Part shown: positions 20,198 through 32,139 of the stretch, in pieces
Layout: each line of letters opens with the position of its first letter
How positions within the stretch are numbered: the first letter of the stretch is position 1
Assembly (NCBI GenBank): GCA_025677825.1
Contig: JAIXMO010000013.1
Span: 248,001 to 312,000 of the forward strand
Reading direction: 5' to 3'
DNA from: Helicostylum pulchrum
Lineage: Eukaryota; Mucoromycota; Mucoromycetes; Mucorales; Mucoraceae
DNA: 64,000 bases
Position numbers and translations under genes: made by a program
The notes under the pieces: model-generated
What the model saw: the letters and a program-made list of their open reading frames with translations, nothing else
What the model was told of the DNA's origin: nothing
The model's database searches: none

Positions 20198-21848
20198 ATG
20201 CAAACAGCATTACGTTCAACACCCATGGCTTTCCGTCAACTCTGTAAAACAAGTTTAAATCTCGGTCGTCAAGTTACTGCCACTAGACAACTTCACGTTC
20301 AGGTACCTACTGCCTTGACAATGTCTGCCAACAAAAAATTAAAGTAAAATGACCCAAAAATATACAAAGGCGTGAAAGAAAAAAAAACAATTAATATTTC
20401 TTCTTTTTTTTTGATTTGTATAGTACCAATAATTGGATGCAAACTAGATTTTATGGTAAATATTTTTATTTTAGTAAATGAGCGATTATTATCATCATAT
20501 ATATCTCTCTTTCTCCTCACAAGGGTTAAAATGTGACATGTCTCTTTTGGATATTATATTCCTGGGATTTTGCGGGGAGATTTTTTTTTTTTAATATTAA
20601 AAAAAAAAAATGGAAGTAACACATACTAAAATTCTATTTGATCTGCATTATTAGCTGATAAGGTTGTTCAAGTTCCTCAAATGGCTGAATCTATTTCCGA
20701 GGGCACATTAAAACAATGGGTTAAAAGTAAGAAAAAAAAAAAAAAAAAAACGAAATTCAATATGCAAAAAGTTAAACGTTTGGTAAATAGATGTTGGTGA
20801 TTTTGTTAGACAAGACGATGAAGTTGCAACTATCGAAACCGATAAAATTGATGTCACTGTAAACTCACCTGCTTCAGGTACCATTGTTGAAATCTACGCT
20901 CAAGAAGAAGATAACGTTTCTGTCGGTGCCGACTTTTTCAAATTGGAGCTTGGAGAAGAACCCAAGGAAGGTTCTGCACCCGCTGCTAAAAAGGAAGAAA
21001 AGGTTGAAAAGCCTGTAGAGACAAAGAAGGAAGAAGAAGCCCCCAAGGCTGCCGCTGCTCCTACTCCTGCTGCTGCTCCCAAGGCTGCTGAAAAGAAGCC
21101 TGCTGCTGCCACCACCACCACTTCTGAAGAAGAAAGTCCTTACGGTACCCGTGGTGAAAAGCGTGTCAAGATGAACCGTATGCGTCTTAGAATCGCTGAA
21201 CGTCTTAAGCAATCTCAAGATACTGCCGCTTCATTAACCACATTCAACGAAGTTGATATGACCAACTTGATGAGTCTTCGTTCTGAATATAAGGATGCTG
21301 TCCTCAAGAAGCACGGCGTCAAGTTTGGTTTCATGTCTGCTTTTGTCAAGGCCTCTGCTTGTGCTTTAACTGAATTCCCTGCAGTCAATGCGTCTATTGA
21401 CGGTGCCGAAATTGTGTATCATGACTTTGTTGATTTAAGTGTCGCTGTTTCTACACCCAAGGGTTTAGTCACACCTGTTCTTCGTAACGTGGAAGATATG
21501 GACTACTTGAAGATTGAACAAAGTGTTGCAGAGCTCGGTAAGAAGGCTCGTGATAACAAGATCACAATTGAGGATATGGCTGGTGGAACTTTCACTATCT
21601 CCAACGGTGGCGTGTTTGGATCTTTAATGGGTACACCTATTATTAATTTACCTCAAACTGCCATTCTTGGTATGCACGGTATTAAGGAAAGACCTATGGC
21701 TGTGAACGGTCAAGTTGAAATTCGTCCCATGATGTATATCGCTTTAACTTACGATCATAGATTAGTTGATGGTCGTGAAGCTGTTCAGTTCTTGGTTAGA
21801 ATTAAGGAATTAGTAGAAGATCCTAGAAGATTACTTTTAAACATTTAG
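20198..21848 (+). CDS. KGD2: Dihydrolipoyl succinyltransferase, E2 of 2-oxoglutarate dehydrogenase
   Basis: Core of the mitochondrial 2-oxoglutarate dehydrogenase complex; transfers succinyl from lipoyl-Lys to CoA. Exons 20198-20343, 20424-20455, 20655-20726 and 20791-21848 give 435 aa. Order: mitochondrial presequence (about 1-58, Arg-rich, no acidic residues early), lipoyl domain with the lipoylated Lys in ETDKID (about residue 102), an Ala/Pro/Lys/Glu linker, then the catalytic domain with the active-site His in YDHRLVDGR (about residue 406). No peripheral-subunit-binding domain is apparent, as in other eukaryotic KGD2 proteins. It is convergent with SPT6, 165 bp between stops. Confidence 0.96.
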
Positions 21849-22013
21849 AAAAAAATAAATAATTATCCCTTTTTTTTTTATAGTGTATATAAATTTATGC
21901 ATAAATTTTAAAACAATGTTTTTTTTTCCTTTTTTTTTTATTAGTGTAAATTACAATATGACTTTGGGAGGGGAATTCTCTTTCTTTTTTTTTATAAATA
22001 ATGTTTTTTTGTT

Positions 22014-25000
22014 TTAGTATCTGCTGCTAGGCATACTACGCTTCTTGTGTCTTTGAGCTTCGGCGTGTTGAATATGCTTAAAGCCATTGATTAAGTCATC
22101 TACTTGAGGGTATGATACATCACGTAATCGATATCCATCAGGTAATACTCGAACAACCTAAATACATTATAAAAAAAGTTAACAAAAAAAACCCCTACTT
22201 AACATTTTCCTCCGCAACTTACCCATCGCATTGGTGGTCCACGAAGACTTAATTTAAAACCTAAATCAAAGTACCCAGGTTTTTCACTTTGACAGAACCC
22301 ATAAGCGGACATTTTAGGATTAGCTTGAGTTAAATCGGTCAAGTACTTGTTCAAGCTATCAATGCCACCTGGATGATACTTTGGATGCGCCATTAACTCC
22401 TCTACCTTACGCGCAATTGCTTCAACGTAGGTAACGATCAACTCATCCAAATCTTCAAATATTTGGTTACCGATCTTGAGACGTGCAGGAGCATTTGGAT
22501 CATTCTTGTTTTTAATTTCAACAACGTCCACATGCTGATATACATCCTCATCTACCTTCCATGTGATTGCAATATGGTCGTAGCCGTGAGACGAAGGACG
22601 GATGACCAAGTCACCACGTTGACGCGTAGACAAATACTCTTCAGCCTCTCTGTGGTTGAACGGTCTGAATAAGGGATGCTTGATAACACGCTTCGAACGA
22701 GCTTGTTTACGACGGCTAGCACGATGCTGTTCGTATTCTTTGGTCTCGGAAAGACGATCGTAGTAAGCGTCATCGGGGGATCTACGCAACTGATAATCTG
22801 AACCAGGTTTGGTATCTGATGCCTTACACGATAAATCCACCATAAACTTTTCACGATCGATACGGAGTACTTTACAGTTGATGGTTTGACCCACTTGTAA
22901 AACATCGCTGACGTTCATAATACGATCGTCCGAGGCGTTATCGATAAAAATCATACCTTCTAAACCAGAATCAAGTACACAATTGGCAATTTTACCACGC
23001 ACTGCAACCACCATGGCAGGGATGATGTATCCTTCACTAAGCGATTGACGGGTTTCACCTGTAACCATAATAAAGGTTTCTTCAGAGGTAGGACGGCTGT
23101 AGCGGTGACGACGGTCGTGATAAGGACCTTGAAGCTCCAACTTGATATGCTCCAAGATTTGACGCTTGGGTGCATTGTACTGTCTACGCAAGACAACAGC
23201 ATAATCATCCAAAATCAAATCGTTCAACTTATCGGGGTATTCTTTAATGACACGCGTGACCACAGCTACCTTGGATGCATAATCGTCCATTTCATCTTCG
23301 TCGATTTCAAGTGCGTCAGCAGCCATCTTACGCGCCAGATCATAGTCTTGAGGATGGATACGTGTATCGTCCAAGATATCGGCACCGTCAATATCTCGAA
23401 TACGAAGGTAACTAGCACAGTTCATAAATGTATTGGCTGGTGTTAACTTACGAAGTACAAGTGCAGTACGACTGTCAAGTTCGCCGGTGGCTTCAATCTT
23501 CTTCAAGATGCTTTGAGACTTACGAGGACCGAAACCACAAATGTACTGAAGTGAGCTTGCCAAGTAAGGACTTTGGATGGCGGCGTTGATATCAAAGCCT
23601 AAATCGTTAACGACGCTGATTAAGGCGCGCTCGAGGTAGAAGTAGAGGGTATCTTCCGGCACCAAGTATTGAAGTTCGTGGTGGTGGATAGCTAATAAGT
23701 CTCGGCCGAGACCAACGTACTCCAAGACGGGGCTTTGTAATCTACGCGCAAGCGAGATACAGTAGCGCATGGTTTCAGGGTGATCCGGGAACTCTTCTTG
23801 AGCACGACGAGAGTTTTTGTAAAGACGAGAGGCTTCATCATCTACGACAACCATATCCATTCTTGAAATACCGTTGTGTTCATTGGACTGGTTGATTTCA
23901 CTCAACATGGTTTGCATATGCTTAATGACACGACGTGTATCTGCATTGTAACCCGCAACACCGAGAACATTTGCCTTTTTTGATTTAATAAACTCGGCCA
24001 TTTCTTTCCAATGGCGTTCTTCTTTTAGGTTTGGAACTTCGATTTGGTCAAGGACTTTACCACGTTGGTTAACAAAGACGGCAACAGTAGGGTCTTTATT
24101 TGTTCCACTGCCTGAGGATACAGTCACAACACGAGGCAAAGGGCTCTTGAAATGTGATTCCGGTCCACGGAAGGGGCCGACGTTAATCTTGTTATAGAGG
24201 TTGCTAAAAGAGGCTTGACAAATCGCCTCCTGAGCTTCCACGCGTAATTTCTCGCGCACGTATTTACTCATCAACGGCATCAGGTGTTCTTTAAGTGCTT
24301 GTTCAATAATCTCTTTACGTTGATCGTTCCATTGTTGAACAGAGTCGCTGAAGCCGTCAGAGATGTAGAACTCGGCAATTCGGTTGAACCAGGCGGGGTA
24401 GTCGTCAATGCTGATGGTGATGGTTAACAGGTTGTCGCTTTCACCTTTAAGGATGTGTAGAAATTGGCCATCGTTAAAGGCGCTGACGGGCTTTTCGTTC
24501 AAGAACTTGAAGGACCGCATAGGGTGAAGCTCGTCAATGACCGTGTACCCCTTTTCGGTAGGCTTGACGGTGACGGTAGCGTATAGTTCCCAGTCTTTAC
24601 GCATGGCCTTTCTGACTTGAGGATCGTAGGACATTTCTTGTGCAAGAACGGAGCGTACGGCCTTTAAGACACGGATGGGATCAGGGAAGTTGGAGTCAAG
24701 GTACATTTCTGCTTCGACAATAGGGTCTACGGTGAGATCTTCAGGGAAATGGCGACGATTGCCTTCCATGTAATTGGCACCGAATTGTTTGGCGTTGATA
24801 CCGAATTTAGAAAGGAATTCGCTGATTCTGGATTTTTGACTTAGTTCAAACAGGGACTTGTTCATGGGCCGTTTAGGGCCTCTGGTTTGTTGCTGCATGA
24901 TATTGATTTTTTCAGAGCAATTGAGGTTGATGAAGTCAGTGAGGTCGGCAATTTCCTCGACTTTTTCAACGCGAGACATGAGGGTATTGATGTACTCGTC

Positions 25001-26507
25001 ATGAATATGACACTTGGCAAGGAACTCTTGTAATGCGTTACGACGGTCGATAAAACTATGGTACTTGAAGTCCAAATCGTAAATCTCCCAAAGATCCCTT
25101 TCGGTCAAGATCTCTTTGCTGGTCCCGGTCTTGCGGTCTACCTCTGTGAAGAAATCACGACGGTGGTCCTTAATATGAGGTACTTCAAGGAACTCACGGG
25201 TGAAGAAACTGACAACGTAAGTGACGGCAGAAGTAAATTGTTCTGCGGCGGGTTCTTGTCCACGGGTTCGAGCCATGATACGAGCTATCCACGCTCCTTC
25301 TTCTTGCACTTGTTCATTGGAAGCTTGTGCAAAGGTCTTTTTGACACCTTCGTAACGCATTTGTAAACGCTCGGGGACGTCACGCAACCTGATCTCTTCG
25401 TCCTCTTCAGTCATCATACGTTCAGCAAGTTCACTGGGCTCGAAAATATCAGCGAGTTGAGGCTCGCGGTCGCGGTTGGCTTCGGATTCCTCGTCTTCGT
25501 ACTGAGCCCATGCGTAGTCTCCTCCATCGCCAAAGATATCGTACATGTCGACAAGGACATCTTCACTGATGCCTTCGGGTAAGATGCTGAGCATGTCTTT
25601 ACTGGCTTTTCCTCTTCCACCACCACCGCCACCGCCACCACCACGGCGTGCGTCTTCGTAACGGGGTTGAGCTCGTTCACCTAATACTTCGTTCAGGTCG
25701 TCATCGTCTTCGTCTTCGTCGGCAATGAAATCTCCCATATCGTCGTATGCATCACGGCGACCGTACCGTGGGTCGTCGTATTCGCCCTCGTAGTCATCAC
25801 GACGGCGAGTGTCACGGGCAGGAGCGTCTTCGGTTTCATGGTCGTCGGCTGGTTCATTGTCGTCGTCGTCAGAGAAAATATTGTCGACTCCTTTGGTTTC
25901 GTCGCGTGAAATTTCCTCACGGCCACGTTTAAGACGTTTTAATTTAGGCTAATGTGTGTGCGTCAATAAAAAGTTTACAAAAGTTGAAAGGTATACAACT
26001 TACACCTGTAGTACGGCTTAATTTAATACCAGTGTTTTCTTCCAACAAGTCTAAATCTTCTTCATCTAAATCGTCATCGTCTGTTTTTTTTTTTTTGATT
26101 AGTTTGAAAGCTTTTTTTTTTTTTACGTGTTTTTTTTAAAAAGTGTGAGTGTGGAGTCTATACTTTACAGTCTTCGACCTTCTTTCTTTTTTTACGACGA
26201 ACAGCTACTTGGTCATCAGCATCAGATTCCTCGTCGTCAACAATAAAACCTTCAGCGACCTATATATAAATATATTTTTAGTGTGTTTTCTTTTTTTATA
26301 TATTGGTTGATATATATTTTTTACTTTTCTAGCTTCTTCTTCGTCTTCATCTTCTTCTTCTTCATCGTCGTCATCGTCACTTCCAATACCGGCAGTTTTA
26401 TGACCATAGCCAATCTCTTCTCCTTCTTCATCGGAGTTGTGAGCTATGCTGTTGGTTTCGTCCTGATCTCCATATAAATTGGAATCTTCGTCGTCACTTC
26501 TAGACAT
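22014..26507 (-). CDS. SPT6: Transcription elongation factor and histone chaperone Spt6
   Basis: Nuclear factor that travels with Pol II and reassembles nucleosomes. Exons 26507-26325, 26259-26169, 26080-26004, 25948-22223 and 22157-22014 give 1406 aa. The N-terminal ~250 residues are strongly acidic and include a Gly-rich run. They are followed by the helical core, a YqgF-like domain (about 735-900: VAVFVNQRGKVLDQIEV), a helix-hairpin-helix region (ICGFGPRKSQSILKKIEATG), an S1 domain (about 1090-1160: VRGKIANCVLDSGLEGMI) and the tandem SH2 (from about 1205: HPLFRPFNHREAEEYLS, LVIRPSSHGYDHIAI). The last exon closes the second SH2 and ends in a short basic tail. The long Gly/Ser C-terminal extension known from metazoans is absent. 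Confidence 0.96.
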
Positions 26508-28001
26508 TTTTTTTTTTTGTTTTGCTTATTTGAATGGCTTCTGCTTTTTTAGTGTTAAGATAGTGCCTTTTTTTAAAAAAATGTAGGTTTACAAACTTAC
26601 CAAATTACAAAGAGTTTTAAAAAAAAAATATGTTTTGTATAGAAGAGATCACTTGTAAAGAAAAAAGAAAAAAAAATATGCTTATGGTCGGCCGACGTCA
26701 ACAAAAAAAAATATGATACATCAAACAGTCACTTTTTTTTGCGCCCAAACTTTTTAACATGAAAAGTAAGTAGGTGATGTTATGAGATCTTTATAATCTT
26801 CTCCCTGCTGGGGGTGTTAGAGAGGAGGCGTTTTTCGTTAGGTTTTTAAAAGGTCATGATACCCGCCCATTCCCCTCTTTTTTTTACACAATAAGAATGT
26901 TTTACTTACGCCATATCCATGTTTGAAATTGGAAAACGACAGTAATGTGTCTTGGGACGATATATTAAAAAAAGGGGGGCGGGAAGAATTCTTGGTGTAC
27001 ATGTTCTATTTACCCGCTCAGGAAAAAAAGAGAACTTCTTGCATGAAACAAGTTGGAACATTTCTCGTTCGTTAAAAATAAGTCGTAAAAATGACCACAT
27101 GAACAAATATGCCATATGGGTTAAAGAAACCATCGTGCGCTTTGCTACGAAACGCTCCACATTTAATGAGCAAGTGTAATGGATAAGATAGTCTGAGCAT
27201 GAATGATAACTCTGTCTTAAAATTAAATTTTGGTGAACGCTGCTATCAAAGAGAAAGGCTTAGTGAAGATCAGCCGAAAACGTCAATTTCGTACGTATTG
27301 AAACAAGACTTTTTCTTTTAGGTAAGACCTGTTATATATATATATTTGCTGGCCTACGACTAACTTGGGACATCTGCCTCGGGATCAACTACTCACACAC
27401 AAAAAAAAACTTGGCATCTCGTAAGTAGGCTACGCGGGAAAGTCTACAAATGTTATCAAGCACACGCGTACATTTACTAGATATCACTGTTTCTTACATT
27501 AGACTTTTTGCGTGATTAACGACAAAGTAAGGAGGATTTGCAAGGCTTTTAGTTTTATTGAAAAGCTAGAATATTAAGTCCTCGAATACTGATATAATTA
27601 GAAGCAATCGTAATATTTGAACACGTTATAACGGATATAATGATGAGGTTGACTCTCCCTCCAGCAACAACAACGTTACGAAATCAGACATATGACATAA
27701 AGTTTTTACTCCAATTGACAGTACCTGTATAAATTCGAAAAAATATAATTTATTTTTTGAGATCAACTGACGTTTTTGTTTTAAGAAAAGGCTTAAATAG
27801 TAGTAGATTTTTTATTTTTAGTGTATTTACAGGAGTAAGAGAGGATAAAGGCGATAAAATAAATAATTATAAATATAAATAAAAGGCGGAATTTATGTTA
27901 TGTACAGTTAAAGAAAGGAGAAGGAAAAGGGGGAGGGGCGAAAAAAAAAATAGGTATTAAAAAAGCATGTAAATAGATAAATAAAGATAAAAAAGAGAGA
28001 G
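26508..28001. other. Intergenic, 1.5 kb; one possible relic
   Basis: SPT6 promoter and AT-rich spacer. At about 26880-27075 one plus frame reads LENDSNVSWDDILKKGG and stops, while a second frame continues to about 27178. This looks like a frame-shifted scrap of a coding sequence, but no family is recognised. The rest shows nothing. Confidence 0.35.
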
Positions 28002-28391
28002 TTAAACTGCACAACGTGGAGTTAAACTTAATCTAACGGTACGCTGTGGTTGATCAAATATTAACAATTCTAATTCTTTTGCTTTAGGAGACTGTGGATC
28101 TTCTTGTGAATCTTCTTCTAATTGATGATTAACGGTGTCAATTGAGCGAGTGGAGGAGGATGAGATTAAAGAAGATGAAGACGAACCTCTTCTTTTCCAG
28201 AGAAAAGACAATGATGAAACAGACACTACTTGATGACGACGGTTGTTTAACATATGTAGGTTATCTTCTATCATTGGTCTGTTCATATGCTCTGTGTTTG
28301 TAGAACTAGACATTCTACGGGCTTTACTGTATGATGCTGTAGTATTAAGAAATAGTTGTTCTTCTTCACTTAAGTATGGAACATGAGACAT
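28002..28391 (-). CDS. Small Ser-rich hypothetical protein (129 aa)
   Basis: Single-exon ORF with a good start (ACATTTTG-flanked ATG at 28391) and the polar, low-complexity make-up of a regulatory or adaptor protein. It has a long Ser run (RRGSSSSSLISSSSTRS), an acidic patch (LEEDSQEDPQSPKAK) and a C-terminus LRLSLTPRCAV-like. No signal peptide or membrane segment. The family is not recognised. The downstream (left) side has several AATAAA-like signals. It could be a Mucorales-restricted gene. Confidence 0.55.
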   Translation of the reverse strand: MSHVPYLSEEEQLFLNTTASYSKARRMSSSTNTEHMNRPMIEDNLHMLNNRRHQVVSVSSLSFLWKRRGSSSSSLISSSSTRSIDTVNHQLEEDSQEDPQSPKAKELELLIFDQPQRTVRLSLTPRCAV

Positions 28392-29261
28392 TTTGGTGTG
28401 TAGTAATAATAATTATAAAAAGAAGGGAAAAAGAAAAAAAAAGCGTTTTAGATTCCACTTTTTATATATGCGCATTAGGGCGCGTGATTTTAAAGTTTAT
28501 CCGAAAGTGTGAAGTTAGAATGACGAAACCTGTAATTCTGCCAATACCTAATCTCCTAATAGTGTGTTTGTGTGTCCACACACCAAAAAAAAAAACTCCC
28601 CTTTTTATTCAAATCTCCTTTTTTTTTTGCTCTTTTTTTTTATTAACCTATTCCCTGGGTAAACTACAAGGATTGTTCCAGTATTTACCAATTTGTTCTG
28701 TTGTCTAGACTGTTACATGTAAACACACATATTTGTTTACTGCATATTTCACTTTACGTACATGATACGTTTTTTCTTTCATATTACTAAACTTGAAACA
28801 AGTTCAATAACGTGCCTTTGGTTTCTATTTTTTTTCTATTTTCTCTTTGAGATTCAATTTAACCCTTGATTAATATGCGAAACTAAAGTAACAATAAAGA
28901 AGACTGGCAGATCATTTTATCATCATGTATGCATCCAATAAAAGGCCCTTACTTTTTTATTTTTATTTTTTAACAAGCTTAAAACAGTTGCAGGGAGAAG
29001 CATTATATTATTTGTTAGTTAGTCAGTTAGTGTCAACGTTAAGCAGAGATTATTATATTATTTTTTCTATCGGCGTGCACATTGACATCTGGAGTAACAG
29101 TAAGTACCAGCACCTAATAAAATATACAAGATTAGTTTTTTAATATATTAATTTTTATTGTTTATAACAAACCATAGTAACGTGTGCAATCAGAATTAGT
29201 TCGACTACAATAAAATATTTTAGTTTTTTTTTTTTCGTACGTAGTCATAAGGTTTCTATGT
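28392..29261. other. Intergenic
   Basis: AT-rich spacer; short ORFs on the plus strand (28376-28708, 28925-29143) are dominated by T-run-encoded Phe and look non-coding. Confidence 0.4.
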
Positions 29262-29570
29262 TTACCAGTTACAGTTATTAGAGTATCCACCTCGAGATCC
29301 ACGAGTTAATCCAGTTGCCAAACCGATAATAAGGCCAATTAAAATACAGCAACATATCGCAGAACAAAGTCTTCTTTTTAAACCAAGTGAACGGTTTTGA
29401 GGTGGTGCATAAAATTGGGTAAATCTCTGCCCCATTGCATTATTAGTTGGAGGTGGTGGTGCATACCCCTCTTGAGGTGGAGGTGGTGGCGGTTGGTAGT
29501 ATGTCTGTCCTGGCAGATCTTGTCCTTGATATGAAGGTGGTGGTGCTTGCGTCTTATTAATACTTTGCAT
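29262..29570 (-). CDS. Small Pro-rich single-pass membrane protein (102 aa)
   Basis: Single-exon ORF. The N-terminal half is Pro/Gln/Tyr-rich (YYQPPPPPPQEGYAPPPPT), suited to binding WW or SH3 domains. A basic stop-transfer motif (LKRRLCSA) precedes a Cys-rich membrane segment (ICCCILIGLIIGLATGL), with possible palmitoylation at the Cys cluster. The tail is short, basic and Gly-rich. This layout is common for small fungal membrane adaptors; no function can be named. It may be part of a loose cluster with the secreted protein gene next to it at 29737-30059 (same strand). Confidence 0.6.
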   Translation of the reverse strand: MQSINKTQAPPPSYQGQDLPGQTYYQPPPPPPQEGYAPPPPTNNAMGQRFTQFYAPPQNRSLGLKRRLCSAICCCILIGLIIGLATGLTRGSRGGYSNNCNW

Positions 29571-29736
29571 TATCTGTAAATTATTTTTACTAAAGAAAAG
29601 ATTTTTTTTTTTTTATAACAAACAGAAAAAAAAGCAGTTTTATTTTTTATTTTATTGTAAATTTATGAGACATTTTGATTCATTTTACTTTCTTGGGTTA
29701 CAAGAGATAGTGTAAATATATTTATTTTTAAATGTC

Positions 29737-30059
29737 TTAAATCAAGAATACGAGATAAGCTAGAACTACTACGGCTGCAACAGAAGACGATGACTTCATT
29801 GTGAATAATCTATATCAGCAAAAAAAAAAATTTTAGCCTGTAAAATCGAAATAATATCCGAGGTTAATAAAAAATGTTACCTTAGTGCGTCATTACTGGT
29901 AATGATGGACCCTGTTGCCGTGGGAACTAGAGTAGTAAAAGATGTTTCAGTGATCGTGATAGTACTGGTGGGCATCTCTTGTTGTGGTGGTGGTGGTAAT
30001 AAAACATCTGCAAGTACAATTGTAATGCAAAAAAGTGCAATAAGAAACAAAACTTTCAT
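29737..30059 (-). CDS. Small secreted, probably GPI-anchored protein (83 aa)
   Basis: Exons 30059-29881 and 29809-29737 join in phase to 83 aa. A clear signal peptide (about residues 1-17: MKVLFLIALFCITIVLA) is followed by a Pro cluster (LPPPPQQ), a Thr/Ser-rich stretch (TSTITITETSFTTLVPTATG) that could be O-mannosylated, and a hydrophobic C-terminal tail after a small-residue site (SSSSVAAVVVLAYLVFLI), as in GPI-anchor signals. The second exon is visible only after splicing. It is probably a cell-wall or membrane-surface mini-protein. Confidence 0.65.
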
Positions 30060-30367
30060 TTTTTATTATTTGGTTTTGGTTTTATATCTTACAAAAAAAC
30101 TTCTAGTTATATAGTATTTTATCACGGCATGACGATTCGGCTAATATGATAGATTTTGATAGATTTTTCTTGGTTATTTGCCGTTTTATGTCCTGCATCT
30201 GTTTTGTGTAATACTACATCTTCTCCTGAGAGTTAAATTTTTTTTTATGGGGTGACTGTATAAATTAGTGGAACACGTTATATAAAATTTTTTTTTAGAA
30301 AAAAGCCATAAAAGGGGAGGAGGGAACCCTTTCTTATATTTTTCTTCCCTTAGTAATTTATTCTGTT

Positions 30368-30641
30368 ATGGTAAGTGTTTATTTCTCTATGTGATAGAGA
30401 TTGTATCTATTCGGTTTCTTTTTTTTTAAAAGGATGATTCAGGCATTTGACTTTAGGGTCTAGTCGGCCGTACTGGTTGACTAGGACCGTTGACGAAAAA
30501 CCCCTAGCTACCTTATAACAAACCTCTGACAAAAAAAAAAGAAATCAATTTATACAATCTTTAAAAATTTACTATTTTTTATGTTGCATTTTATTAATAT
30601 TTTCTTTCTCTTTACAGATCTTTCGTATCATGGCTGTCTAA
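30368..30641 (+). ncRNA. Spliced non-coding host locus, copy 1
   Basis: A strong donor directly follows an ATG (ATG|GTAAGTG at 30371) and a TTACAG acceptor ends at 30617. The joined reading frame is only 8 codons. The 247-nt intron contains the conserved RNA candidate at 30430-30531. Upstream (about 30245-30340) and downstream (to about 30780) sequences resemble those of copy 2 at 32140-32439, so promoter and exons were duplicated together. The pattern resembles snoRNA host genes. Exon outer limits are not defined. Confidence 0.5.
30430..30531 (+). ncRNA. Intronic small RNA candidate, copy 1 (C/D-like)
   Basis: A ~102-nt block identical to 32208-32309 although the surrounding intron has diverged. 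It has a C-box-like GGATGATT at its 5' end, a terminal CTGA (D box, 30526-30529), a U-run before and an A-run after that could pair as a terminal stem, and an internal hairpin (GGTCTAGTC with GACTAGGACC, one bulge). The C box is not canonical, so class assignment is tentative. Confidence 0.5.
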
Positions 30642-30849
30642 AATACTTTTTATATCTATTATTTTTAAATAAAATCATTTTCTTAAAAAAAAACTTTCTG
30701 TCTTTCACTTTACTTTTTAAAAATCGTGTTTGTGGCTTAAACTGTCACTTTGATAACAATTATCCCCTGTACTTTTTTTTTCCCGAGGAAAAAAAGGAGT
30801 CTTTGATGGAAAATCATCTAAGTTTTACGTCGAAAGGTTATTTTAATCT

Positions 30850-31035
30850 ATTATGCTAGTTACTAGGTAACGCATAAGTTTTTTTTACCTGCTATGTTAA
30901 TTACTAAGTAACGCGTAAGTGTTTATACTGCTGTGTTAGTTACTAGGTAACGAATAATTTTTTTTACCTGCTATGTTAGTTACTAAGTAACATACAGGTT
31001 TTTATTCTGTCATGTTAGTTACGAAGTAACGCTAA
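30850..31035 (+). repeat. Five-unit ~40-bp tandem array of GTTACTARGTAAC palindromes
   Basis: Palindromic cores at 30859-30871, 30900-30912, 30939-30951, 30979-30991 and 31018-31030 (GTTACTAGGTAAC and near variants), spaced 39-41 bp. Units share flanks such as TTTTTTTACCTGCTATGTTA. Each core is two inverted RGYAAC half-sites, the form bound by RFX-type winged-helix factors (X-box). The array lies between the two duplicated non-coding loci. Confidence 0.85.
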
Positions 31036-31990
31036 AGTTTTTTTTAGCTCGAAATTAATTCATTAACTAATGCAATGTATACACGTGTAAGAACCTGCAG
31101 ACTTTCATTTTACGCTAATGAGCAGTGGGGTATCGCATGAAACAAGTTGGTAGACGTGTACTCATAAAAAAATGATTCAATAGATTGCCTGAGCTATTTT
31201 ATCAACCTGATGCATTCTATTTTTTTAAAGTATTAATCTATCTACATACTTCTCTGAGCATGCATTGTATCAATTATTCGACATAAACGACGATGTACAA
31301 TTGCCAATTTCTAGTTTTTCGTAGAGGGTATTAAAGGACTCGGTGAAGAGAGAATGATTAAAAAAAAGGCTAATGCTATTATCAACGATAACTATAAAGT
31401 ACGTGAAATTTTTACCCAAGTATTTAAGGCTAGCTCTAAAAGTATTTATGAGATCTTGCATATCAGACATAAAGAATTTATACATAATGAGAAACTAACA
31501 AGTGCTTTCTGTAGAGAGTAGCCTAAAATGACTACACTAACCTTTTTTTTTTTTTGTTAAAGAAATAATGCAGTATATACATTACCGCTAACCAAACAAC
31601 GAACAAAATAACGGATCGTTCTTTTATATATATCTCCCTCCCGTGAACACGTTTAATTAATGTTATCAAAGTATATTACATCTTCACATATTTCATTAGA
31701 GTTTTTTTTACTAGAAATAAAAAATTAATTGGTCATACTAATATCAGGGTTTTTGTGTACGGAGTTTTCTCGAAAGAACATTTAAAAAAAAAACCCTCCC
31801 CCCAATTTTATTTCCAGGGTATTTCATAACACAAAAAGTAAAAAGAAAGTTAAGCGAATAAGTCAAACTTAGTGTTATTAATAGATGGAGTGTAGGAACT
31901 TTAGTACGTGGACTTAGTTTGCAATTAAGTTTTGTTATACAAGTATAAACAATTGGAAGATCCTGTCAAAAATTATTATTATTATTTTTG
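31036..31990. other. Intergenic
   Basis: AT-rich spacer between the array and the second non-coding locus. A 71-codon minus ORF at 31270-31485 has no recognisable content. Nothing else is supported. Confidence 0.4.
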
Positions 31991-32139
31991 GCGGGAAGTT
32001 AGAGAGACTGTTTAAATTAGAGGAACAAAAATACTACAAAATTTTTTTTCTAGAAAGCTTGAAAAAAAAAAAACCATAAATAGCGGCCTCATTTCAGACA
32101 AATTATATCTTTTTTTTTCGTTAAGCAATTTATTCAATA

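Noticed and set aside
20874..21218. Antisense Ser/Gly-rich ORFs opposite KGD2
   Set aside because: Shadow of the Ala/Lys/Glu linker and lipoyl domain coding sequence.
22463..25932. Several ORFs within SPT6 on both strands
   Set aside because: Shadows of the 1242-codon exon.
26880..27178. Possible coding fragment on the plus strand (two frames)
   Set aside because: No start, no splice model, no family; kept only as a note in the intergenic entry.
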